A model generated the notes under the pieces. It had not been told where the DNA came from. It saw nothing but the letters and a program-made list of their open reading frames with translations, and searched no databases. A program made the translations under genes and the position numbers. Shown here in pieces: positions 26,141-33,674 of a DNA stretch of 64,000 bases (positions are counted from its first letter, which is position 1; the number at the start of each line of letters is the position of its first letter). This stretch comes from Nocardia abscessus NBRC 100374 (lineage in GTDB: Bacteria > Actinomycetota > Actinomycetes > Mycobacteriales > Mycobacteriaceae), in NCBI RefSeq assembly GCF_000308455.1, contig NZ_BAFP01000110.1:1-64000 (forward strand), read 5' to 3'.

Positions 26141-27046
26141 TCAGTCGATCGCGGCCCAGGATTCCACGATGGTGCGCGCTATGGAGATCGAGCCCGGCAG
26201 CAGCAGCTGGGCGCCCTCACCCTGCTTCGACCAGTCGCCCACCGCCAGCGCTTCGCGCACCTGCGCACGGGTGAACCAATCGGCTTCGGCGATCTCCCCG
26301 TCGGAGAAGACCAGCGGCTGCTCGGGATCGGCCACCGCGGCGAAGCCGAGCATCAGCGAGCGCGGGAACGGCCACGGCTGGCTGCCCAGGTAGCTGATCT
26401 CGCGCACGTCGAGGCCGACTTCCTCGCGCATCTCGCGCTCGACGCAGCGTTCCAGCGACTCGCCCGCCTCGACGAACCCGGCCAGCAGCGAGAACAGCGA
26501 CTTCGGCCAGCTCTGCTGACGCGCGAGCAGCACCCGGTCGCCGCCGTCGTGGATCAGGCAGATCACCGCCGGATCGATGCGCGGGAACTCTTCGTAGCCG
26601 CTCTCGGTGATGCGCGACCACCCGGCCTTGGACACGGTCGTCACCGCGCCGTCCGCACCGTTGTATCCCGCCTTGTCGTGCCAGTTCAGCAGGGCGATCG
26701 CGGTGGAGAGCAGCCCGGCGGTGCGGTCATCGATGGCGCCGCCGGCCAGCGCGCGCAGATCGGTCAGCGTGCCCTCCAGCTCCGCGTCGCGCACCGCCCA
26801 CAGGTGAACACCATCCTCGACACCGAGGAAGACCGCGTCCGGGTTCGGCTCGGCGGACAGCTCGAGGGCGGCGTCCAGGATCAGGACACCCTCGTCGAAG
26901 CGCACCTGCCCGCGCCGATTGACCCGCAGGAGTTTCGCGCTCCCCCAGCCCTCCTTCAGAGCCTGAGCGTCACCCCGGATCGGCTCGGCCCGGTCGACTA
27001 CGGAACGGGACAGCAGTGGGACTCCATTGAGCTGAAATGCCGGCAC
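26141..27046 (-). CDS. nudC: NudC NAD+ diphosphatase
   Basis: This 301-residue Nudix enzyme carries the Nudix box GFVEAGESLERCVEREMREE and, downstream, the NADH-specificity motif SQPWPFPRSLMLGF. It hydrolyses NAD(H) to NMN(H) and AMP and can remove NAD caps from RNA. The four Cys of the usual zinc ribbon before the Nudix domain are absent; that segment reads GYNGADGAVTTVSKAGWSRI. The fold may be stabilised differently here. It converges on the mycoredoxin gene with 42 bp between stops, in conserved order before the K+ channel gene. Confidence 0.92.
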   Translation of the reverse strand: MPAFQLNGVPLLSRSVVDRAEPIRGDAQALKEGWGSAKLLRVNRRGQVRFDEGVLILDAALELSAEPNPDAVFLGVEDGVHLWAVRDAELEGTLTDLRALAGGAIDDRTAGLLSTAIALLNWHDKAGYNGADGAVTTVSKAGWSRITESGYEEFPRIDPAVICLIHDGGDRVLLARQQSWPKSLFSLLAGFVEAGESLERCVEREMREEVGLDVREISYLGSQPWPFPRSLMLGFAAVADPEQPLVFSDGEIAEADWFTRAQVREALAVGDWSKQGEGAQLLLPGSISIARTIVESWAAID

Positions 27047-27092
27047 GGTTCGAGACTATCGCGCCCGAGCTACCACTCGGCCCGCGCCGGGC

Positions 27093-28157
27093 TCACTTTC
27101 CCGATCGGCGGATGTACAGCAGTTTGTCGCCCGCGTCGATCGCGTCGACTTCCGGCTCGCCCACTCGGTGCAGCACGCCGTCGCGTACCACACCGAGGAC
27201 GATATCGCCGAGATGCCGTGGCGAACCACCGATCTCGGACGGCTCCACCTGACGTTCGGCGACGGCGAAGCCCTCCTCGGGCGTGAGCAGATCCTCCATC
27301 ATCTCCACCACGGTGGGCGTGGTCGTCGCGATGCCGAGCAACCGGCCCGCGGTCTCCGAGGACACCACCACCGAGTTCGCGCCGGACTGCCGCACCAGGT
27401 GGGTGTTCTCCGCCTCCCGGATCGCCACCACGATCTTGGCGGTCTTGTTCAATTCCCGGGCGGTCAACGTGACCAGCACGGCGGTGTCGTCGCGGTTGGT
27501 GGCGACCACCACCGACTCGGAGTTCTGCACACCGGCCAGTCGCAGCACGTCGGACTGGGTGGCCGAGCCGTGCACCGTGACCAGCCCGGCGTTCGCGGCC
27601 GCCTCCAAGGCGATCAGGTCGGTATCGACCACGACGATGTCGGCGGGCTGCACCCCGTCGCCGAGCATGGCGTCGATCGCGGTCCGTCCCTTCGTGCCGT
27701 ATCCGACGACCACGGTGTGATTGCGCACTGTGTGCCTCCATCGCTGAATCTTGAAAGCCTGCCGGGAACGTTCGGTCAGCACGCCGAGGGTGGTGCCGAC
27801 CAGAACGATCAGGAACAGGATGCGCAGCGGGGTGATGATGACGATGTTCGCCAACCGCGCCTCGGGCGTCACCGGGTGGATGTCGCCGTATCCGGTGGTC
27901 GACAGCGACACCGTCGCGTAGTAGAACGCGTCCAGGAACGAAAGTTCGTTTCCCGAGTTGTCGTGGTAGCCGTCGCGCCCGATATACACCACCAGCGCGG
28001 CCCCGAAGAGCAGCCCGGTCGCGAACAGAACCCGCCTGGTCAGCGAAATCCACGGGCTGGTCTGCACTTCCGGGATGCGCAGCAAGCCGACCAGGGCGAA
28101 ATCGGGGCGGCTGGCCAATCCCAGTCCGCGCGCTCGATCACCGAACACCGGACACAC
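27093..28157 (-). CDS. RCK-domain potassium channel (Rv3200c homologue)
   Basis: This 354-residue two-helix K+ channel subunit has a first membrane helix at about 40-62, the pore helix and selectivity filter ATVSLSTTGYGDIHPVTP, a second helix at about 108-130, a TrkA-N (RCK) domain with VVVGYGTKGRTAID and a TrkA-C domain at the end. The tetrameric channel is gated by nucleotide or ion binding to RCK. The start is a GTG at 28157; the first about 30 residues are poorly conserved. The upstream region carries hairpin element B. Confidence 0.9.
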   Translation of the reverse strand: MCPVFGDRARGLGLASRPDFALVGLLRIPEVQTSPWISLTRRVLFATGLLFGAALVVYIGRDGYHDNSGNELSFLDAFYYATVSLSTTGYGDIHPVTPEARLANIVIITPLRILFLIVLVGTTLGVLTERSRQAFKIQRWRHTVRNHTVVVGYGTKGRTAIDAMLGDGVQPADIVVVDTDLIALEAAANAGLVTVHGSATQSDVLRLAGVQNSESVVVATNRDDTAVLVTLTARELNKTAKIVVAIREAENTHLVRQSGANSVVVSSETAGRLLGIATTTPTVVEMMEDLLTPEEGFAVAERQVEPSEIGGSPRHLGDIVLGVVRDGVLHRVGEPEVDAIDAGDKLLYIRRSGK

Positions 28158-28240
28158 CCGCCATCTCGTTGTTCGTGTCGGTCATCTCCGGTATTCCTTG
28201 TCCCTCCGGCACAGCAGGGGAGCCTACTGTGTTTATTTGT

Positions 28241-28361
28241 CCAGCGCCTGCGGCGCTGGGTGCTCGCGGCCCCTTTGTGGCTCGCGTTTGCGCGGCCGCC
28301 GCTTGCTCCTCCGTCGCGGACGCGGCGGCCGCGCAAACGCGAGCCGGGCCGCGAACGGCGC
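28241..28361 (+). repeat. Dispersed 121-bp hairpin element, copy B
   Basis: Order on the plus strand: palindrome CCAGCGCCTGCGGCGCTGG (28241-28259), GTGCTCGCGGCCCC (28260-28273), a 71-bp interior and CGGGCCGCGAACGGCGC (28345-28361). The interior plus one end base forms a perfect 24-bp stem (28279-28302 with 28322-28345) around a 19-nt loop. Copy A shares ends and length but uses a different stem sequence. It sits between the divergent K+ channel and DoxX-like genes. Confidence 0.8.
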
Positions 28362-28590
28362 ATGCTCGGTCTCGCTTCGCTCGAAACCGGTGGTTGAGCC
28401 GGTGTGGGGGCGTGGGGTGATCGCCGCACTATCAGGGGCTGCCTGCGGTGCCTTTGGTTCAGGATCGCCCGTTTCGCTTCGCTCGAATTCCGGAATGGCC
28501 GGAACGCCGCGTTCGGTGGTGCGGACCGTCGAGTCCGCGACCGGACGCACCCGGGTCGAAACGAAGCGGGCATTGATGTAAGGGTTCCTC

Positions 28591-29004
28591 ATGGCAGAAA
28601 ACACGCTGACTCCCGCGCTCGACGGCGGGCGACGGCCCGCGCTGGCCCTCGCTGCCCTGCTGTTCGGCACCGGGGTGCTGCATTTCGTCTGGCCGAAGCC
28701 CTTCGATTCCATCGTGCCGCGCGCGCTGCCCGGCAAGGCCCGTGACTACACCTATGCCTCCGGGGTGGCCGAAATCGGCGTCGCCGCCGCACTCGCGGTC
28801 CCGCGCACCCGCAGCTTCGGCGGACGTCTCGCGGCGCTGCTGTTCATCGCGGTGTTCCCGGCCAATGTGCAGTTCACCGTGGACATGCTGGCCAACGAGA
28901 AGGCGCCGCGGCTGGTCAAGATCGGGTCCGCGCTGCGGCTTCCGCTGCAGATCCCGCTGATCACTCAGGCGCTGGCGGTGAGCCGGCGGGCGCGGCGTTC
29001 CTGA
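28591..29004 (+). CDS. DoxX-like small membrane protein
   Basis: This 137-residue protein has about four hydrophobic segments and family features ALLFGTGVLHFVWPKPFDSI and YASGVAEIGVAAALAVPRTR. DoxX-like proteins are quinone-linked or integrity-related membrane proteins of mostly unknown role. The start ATG has GTAAGG upstream. Its last 44 bp overlap the end of adnB on the other strand, so the two transcripts converge tail to tail. Confidence 0.75.
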   Translation: MAENTLTPALDGGRRPALALAALLFGTGVLHFVWPKPFDSIVPRALPGKARDYTYASGVAEIGVAAALAVPRTRSFGGRLAALLFIAVFPANVQFTVDMLANEKAPRLVKIGSALRLPLQIPLITQALAVSRRARRS

Positions 29005-32000
29005 TCAGCTCGGCCAGCTCCTCCGGTCCGGCCAGGTTCACCGGCGCGATGGTGCGCCCGGTGCGCACATAGTGGAACGCTGCGCCGACGCGGTGCAGCA
29101 TCTCCTGCTCCGGCCGTCCCTCGCGCGCGGCCATCAACCGCGCCCACGCCAGGCGGTACACCGCCAGCTGCATGGCGACCGCGGGTTCCTCGGCCGCACC
29201 TGGCTCGGCGCCGGTCTTCCAGTCGACCACGGTCCAGCGCCCGCCCGGCTCGGCGAACACCGCGTCCATCCGCCCCCGGATCACCGTGCCCGCGATCGAG
29301 GTCTCGAACGGAATCTCGACCTCGATCGGGCTGCGGTCGGCCCACCGCGAGTTCAGGAACGCCTCCTGCATCGCGGTCAGTTCGGCGTCCAGGCCCGCGT
29401 CGGCCGCACCGTCGGCGGCGCCCGGCAGCTCGTCCAGACCGAGCAGGCGGGTGGAGCCGAACCACCGCTGTACCCAAGCGTGGAACGCGGTGCCGCGGCG
29501 GGCGAGCGGATTCGGCGGGTAGGGCAGCGGACGACGCAGGCGGGCGGCGAGTTTCGCCGGGTCGGCGCGCAGCTCGACCAGGGCGGTCGCCGCGATCTGG
29601 CCGGGCAGCTCGACCTCCGCGGCGGCGACCGCCGCCGCTTGGTGCTCGGCGAGTAGTGCGTCGACGTCGGCGGCCCAGCCTTCCGGGTCGTCCGGATCCG
29701 GGGCGGATTGGGTGTGCTCCGGCCGGTACGGGTCATCCGGCGGGGGCGGAGCGAAGCCGCTCGCGGCGAATACCGGATCGTCGGCGGACAGGTACTCCTC
29801 CACCGGGTCCGGAGCCGCGCCGAAGTACGGCTCGATGTCCGCGTACGGGTCGGCGTATTCGGTCATGAAGTCGAAATCGTCCACGAGTTCGTCCGGTGGG
29901 AACTCGTCGTCGGGCGGATAGTAGGCCGGATCGTCCGGGTAAGCGGCCTCCGTATTTGGCGGTGAAGCCCCCGCGACCGCCGACAAGACCTCCGCCGGTG
30001 AAGCCTCCGCGTCCCCCGACGGGACCTCCGCGTCCGCCGGTGAAGCCTCCGCGTCCCCCAACGGGACCTCCGCGTCCGAGGAGGCCGGAGCTTCCGCGTT
30101 CGCCGGCGGGACCTCTCCCTCCAGCGGCGGGACCTCCTTCTCCCGCGCCCGGGCCTTCCCGACTGGCGGCGGGACCTCCCCCTCCCACAGCGGGACCTCC
30201 CCCTCCGGCGGTGAGGCCTCCGCGTCCGGCGGCACTAGCCCCTCCTCATCGAGGACGGGGCGAGGCTCGGCGGTCTCGTGCGCATCCGGACCGGCATCGG
30301 CCGGACGAGCGCGCAGGTCGGCCAGCGCCGCGCGGACCAGCGCCGCACCCTGCTCGATGGGGTCGCGGCGGGTGCTGAGCGGGTCGCGCGGCCACTCGGC
30401 GGTGGCGGGGTTGTCGGTGAACGGGTTGACGGATTCGGCCGCGGGCGGGTCGTCCCAGCGGTCGATCGCCAGGACGTCGTACGCCGGGCTGCCGGGGTCC
30501 TCGTGCGCGTGCTTCAGCTCCAGCAGGAAATCCGAGGGGCCCTTCGGCGTGCTGCCGGTCTCCGCCCAGTAGTGGGCCGAAACCAGCAGGACGCGTTCGG
30601 TTCTGGTGAGCGCGACGTAGAACAGGCGGCGTTCCTCATCGATCCGGCGGCGCTCCAGCGCCTCCTTGTGCGCCTTGATCGCACGGTCGAGGTCGGCACG
30701 GTCGTACAGGTCGGTGAGATCGAGTACCGGCACGCCCTCGGCCGCGTCGTCCTGTTGCCGGTCGCCCCGCAGCGACGTCGGCAGCTCGGCGAGCGCGCCG
30801 AGCCACGTGCCGGAACCGACCTTGGACGGGAACACGCCCTCCACCACGTGCGGGACCGCGACGATCTCCCATTCCAAGCCCTTCGCCGCGTGCACGGTCA
30901 GCACTTGGACGCGATCCTTCGCGACCTCGACCTCGCCCGGCTCGAGTCCGTTCTCGACCTCCTCCGCGGCGGCGAGGAAGGCGAGCAGCCCGCCGAGCGA
31001 GGCCCCGGTGTCCGCGGCGTACCCGGCCACCACTTCCGCGAACGCGTCCAGGTGCTCGCGCCCGGCGCCGGTGCCCGCCATCGCTCGCCGGGTCTGGGTC
31101 TCCACACCGACGCCGATGGTGCGTTCGACATCGGCGACCAACTCGGCCAACGGCTGACCACTGCGTTCGCGCAATGCGGCCAGCTCACGCCCCAGCGCCT
31201 CGATCCGGGCGAACCCGGCCGCCGAATATTGCTCCGGCGAACCTGGATCGGCGATGGCGTCGGCCAGCCCGGCCTGTTCGGCGGGCTCCGGGGCCACGTC
31301 CCGCAGCGCCTCGTCCAGCGTGGCGCCGTCGGCGATCTCGGCCCCGGCCTCGGACCCGGAGCGCCGGATGGACAGGTCCCTGGCGCGGCGGGCGAGCGCG
31401 GCGATGTCGGCGACGCCGACGCGCCAGCGCGCGCCGGTCAGCACGCGCATGGCGGCGCTGCCGGAGCCCGGTTCGGCGATCAGCCGGAGGGTGGCGACGA
31501 TGTCGGCGACCTCCGGTGTGGCGAGCAAGCCGCCGAGCCCGACGATCTCCACCGGAAGTCCTTGCGCGCGTAGTGCTTCCGCGAGCGGCGCGGCGTCGGC
31601 ATTGCGGCGTACCAGCACCGCCGACGTGGGTGGTTGCTGCTGCGCCGCGCGCCGGGCGGCCCACTGCGCGGCGATCCGCTCGGCTACCCACTCGCGTTCA
31701 CCGGCGACGGTCTCGGTCAGCGCCAACGCCACCTCCCCCGGCCCGGCGTCGGGCTTGGCGCGCAGCGCGTCGACCGTCACCCCGCCGCCCTCGATCGCCT
31801 TGCGCCGCAATGCTTCCGCGACCAGGTTCGCCAGTGCCAGTGCCTCCGGAGGATTGCGCCAGCTGGTCAGCAATGCCAGCGTGGGGGCCGGTACCCCCGG
31901 CGCAGTGGGGAAATCGGTGGCGAACCGAGGCAGATTCGCCGCCGAAGCGCCACGCCAGCCGTAGATCGACTGCATCGGATCGCCCACGGCGGTCACGGCG

Positions 32001-33631
32001 AGCCGCTGCCCATCGTGTGGTCGCGAGCGCTGGTCGCGACCGGGCGCGGCGTGCGGATCGTGCGCACCGGCGAACTGCGGTTGCCGTTCCACCATCGTCT
32101 CGTTCGCGTCGGCGCGGCGCGACTGGACGCCTCGAGCGGAGTCACCGGGACCCGCGCCGACACCCGGCGTGGAGTGCGGCGGCCGATCCGGCTCACGCTG
32201 CCCCGCGACGGAGTGCGCTGCACGGCCACCCTGCGCAAGCCGATCAGCGGCCGGATCGAACACACCATCCGCCGACAACCACAAGTCCCGCACAGACGAA
32301 TCAACATGTGCCTCATGCGCAGCGGCCGATGCGGATGTACCTCCGATCGGCGTATCCGGGTCTCGGACGATGTCGTGCGGCTCGCGCGCGGTCGTGCTGA
32401 CGCCCAGCTGGTCACCGCCCACGCCGGGTGACAGCGGGCCCGACTCCCCCGTGGCGGAACTCGGCTCGCCCGTGCCGCTATGTCCTTCCCGCTCGGCTGA
32501 ATCGGCAGGCGCGGCCGCATCGGACGACGCATCCCCCGTCGCCGAGTCCGACGACGTGCCATCCGAGAGCGGATCGCCGATGTTGCGGCCGTCGGCGGTC
32601 CGCTGTGGGTGCGGATCCGTGCGTGGCGAATCCCGGCCTGCGGTGAGAGCGGAATCACCATCCGGCACCCGAGATACTTCATGCGCGTCATACGGTCCGT
32701 GCCTCGGTGTAGCGTCCGGCGCGCCGCCGAACAGGGCGGCGAGCAGGACTCGCTGAGCGTGGCCGGTGTCCTGGTATTCGTCGAGCAGCACCAGCCGGAA
32801 CCGGGCGCGTTCGGCGGCGGCCACCTCGGGGTGCTCGGCGGCCAAGCGCGCGGCCAGGGACATCTGCGCGCCGAAATCGAGTGCGCCCCGGCGGCGCAAC
32901 GCCTCGGTGAGCTGGTGCACCAGCGGCAGCAGCGCCACCCGCTCCTGCTGCACCTGCACGATGTTGAGCAGCGTTTGGCTGGGCCCGCCCCGCTGCCGCG
33001 GGCCCGCGGGCAGCGTGTGCACCAGCTTCGCCAGCTCGGTGTGTGCCTCGGCCAACTCCTCCGGCTCGACCAGATGCTCCGCCAGCTGCCCGGACAGCGC
33101 GAGCACCGCCTCGGTGACCGACACCGGGGTGCGCTCGGTCTCCAGATCGCCGTCCCAGGTGCGGACCACCTGATGGGCGAGCTGCCAGAGCTGGGTCTGG
33201 GTCAGCAGCGTCGCCGAAGGTTCCACCGGAAGAAGCAGGCCGTGTTCGGTGAGCAACCTGCCCGCGTACGAGTGGTAGGTGCTGATCTCCGGTTCCGCGC
33301 CGGTCAGCTGGGCGCGCAGCCGACCGCTCGGGTCGAGTTCGCGCAGCAGCGGCGCGCCGGCCAGCCGGGCCAGCCTGGTCCGGATGCGGGCGGTCAGCTG
33401 CTGGGCGGCTTTGCGCGTGAACGTCAGCCCGAGCACCTCGTCCGGCAGGACGAGCCCGTTCGCGACCATCCAGACCACGCGGGCGGCCATCGTCTCGGTC
33501 TTGCCCGCGCCCGCGCCCGCGACCACGAGGGTCGGGCCCGGCGGCGCCGCGATCACGGCGGCCTGTTCGTCGGTCGGCGGCGGCAGGCCCAGCGCCTGCG
33601 CCAGCTGATGGGGCGTCACCCGGGCGTTCAC
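28961..33631 (-). CDS. adnB: AdnB helicase-nuclease subunit with two large insertions
   Basis: AdnB is the ATP-driven motor-nuclease partner in the AdnAB end-resection complex. Walker A AGAGAGKT (38-45) and motif II VLLDEYQDTG (281-290) are intact, as are motif III VGDPMQSIYGWRGAS, motif VI LFYVALTRTERVLL and the C-terminal RecB-type nuclease with MDAVFAEPGG and TVVDWKTGAEPG. At 1556 residues it is about 450 longer than the M. tuberculosis protein. About 240 low-complexity residues (304-543) sit between motifs II and III, and about 180 acidic, EVP/EASP-repeat residues precede the nuclease. All motor motifs remain in frame. GTG start at 33631, 43 nt after adnA. Confidence 0.9.
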   Translation of the reverse strand: MNARVTPHQLAQALGLPPPTDEQAAVIAAPPGPTLVVAGAGAGKTETMAARVVWMVANGLVLPDEVLGLTFTRKAAQQLTARIRTRLARLAGAPLLRELDPSGRLRAQLTGAEPEISTYHSYAGRLLTEHGLLLPVEPSATLLTQTQLWQLAHQVVRTWDGDLETERTPVSVTEAVLALSGQLAEHLVEPEELAEAHTELAKLVHTLPAGPRQRGGPSQTLLNIVQVQQERVALLPLVHQLTEALRRRGALDFGAQMSLAARLAAEHPEVAAAERARFRLVLLDEYQDTGHAQRVLLAALFGGAPDATPRHGPYDAHEVSRVPDGDSALTAGRDSPRTDPHPQRTADGRNIGDPLSDGTSSDSATGDASSDAAAPADSAEREGHSGTGEPSSATGESGPLSPGVGGDQLGVSTTAREPHDIVRDPDTPIGGTSASAAAHEAHVDSSVRDLWLSADGVFDPAADRLAQGGRAAHSVAGQREPDRPPHSTPGVGAGPGDSARGVQSRRADANETMVERQPQFAGAHDPHAAPGRDQRSRPHDGQRLAVTAVGDPMQSIYGWRGASAANLPRFATDFPTAPGVPAPTLALLTSWRNPPEALALANLVAEALRRKAIEGGGVTVDALRAKPDAGPGEVALALTETVAGEREWVAERIAAQWAARRAAQQQPPTSAVLVRRNADAAPLAEALRAQGLPVEIVGLGGLLATPEVADIVATLRLIAEPGSGSAAMRVLTGARWRVGVADIAALARRARDLSIRRSGSEAGAEIADGATLDEALRDVAPEPAEQAGLADAIADPGSPEQYSAAGFARIEALGRELAALRERSGQPLAELVADVERTIGVGVETQTRRAMAGTGAGREHLDAFAEVVAGYAADTGASLGGLLAFLAAAEEVENGLEPGEVEVAKDRVQVLTVHAAKGLEWEIVAVPHVVEGVFPSKVGSGTWLGALAELPTSLRGDRQQDDAAEGVPVLDLTDLYDRADLDRAIKAHKEALERRRIDEERRLFYVALTRTERVLLVSAHYWAETGSTPKGPSDFLLELKHAHEDPGSPAYDVLAIDRWDDPPAAESVNPFTDNPATAEWPRDPLSTRRDPIEQGAALVRAALADLRARPADAGPDAHETAEPRPVLDEEGLVPPDAEASPPEGEVPLWEGEVPPPVGKARAREKEVPPLEGEVPPANAEAPASSDAEVPLGDAEASPADAEVPSGDAEASPAEVLSAVAGASPPNTEAAYPDDPAYYPPDDEFPPDELVDDFDFMTEYADPYADIEPYFGAAPDPVEEYLSADDPVFAASGFAPPPPDDPYRPEHTQSAPDPDDPEGWAADVDALLAEHQAAAVAAAEVELPGQIAATALVELRADPAKLAARLRRPLPYPPNPLARRGTAFHAWVQRWFGSTRLLGLDELPGAADGAADAGLDAELTAMQEAFLNSRWADRSPIEVEIPFETSIAGTVIRGRMDAVFAEPGGRWTVVDWKTGAEPGAAEEPAVAMQLAVYRLAWARLMAAREGRPEQEMLHRVGAAFHYVRTGRTIAPVNLAGPEELAELIRNAAPAGSPPAPE
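29950..30235 (-). repeat. Imperfect in-frame repeats in adnB (EVP/EASP)
   Basis: This part of adnB encodes a run of acidic blocks such as EGEVPL, DAEVPLGDAEASPADAEVPS and GDAEASPA. The DNA shows an irregular CCTCCGCGTCC-type repeat on the plus strand. The encoded segment is Pro/Glu/Ala-rich and surely disordered. It forms the first half of the second insertion, before a Tyr/Asp/Pro-rich stretch at about 29650-29945. Confidence 0.75.
32003..32722 (-). other. 720-bp in-frame insertion within the adnB helicase core
   Basis: Residues 304-543 of AdnB fall between AALFGG, just after motif II, and AVTAVGDPMQS (motif III). In known AdnB these motifs are about 15 residues apart. The inserted residues are Asp/Ser/Gly/Pro/His-rich with no fold or repeat I recognise. 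The reading frame is kept throughout, so it is an insertion, not a frameshift. Confidence 0.8.
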
Positions 33632-33674
33632 GGCGGCGCCCCGGCGACCGGCCGCGGCGAGGCCGAGGGCGCGC

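Noticed and set aside
28279-28345. Simple rho-independent terminator
   Set aside because: No U-tract on either strand, it lies between divergent gene starts, and it is part of a two-copy 121-bp element.
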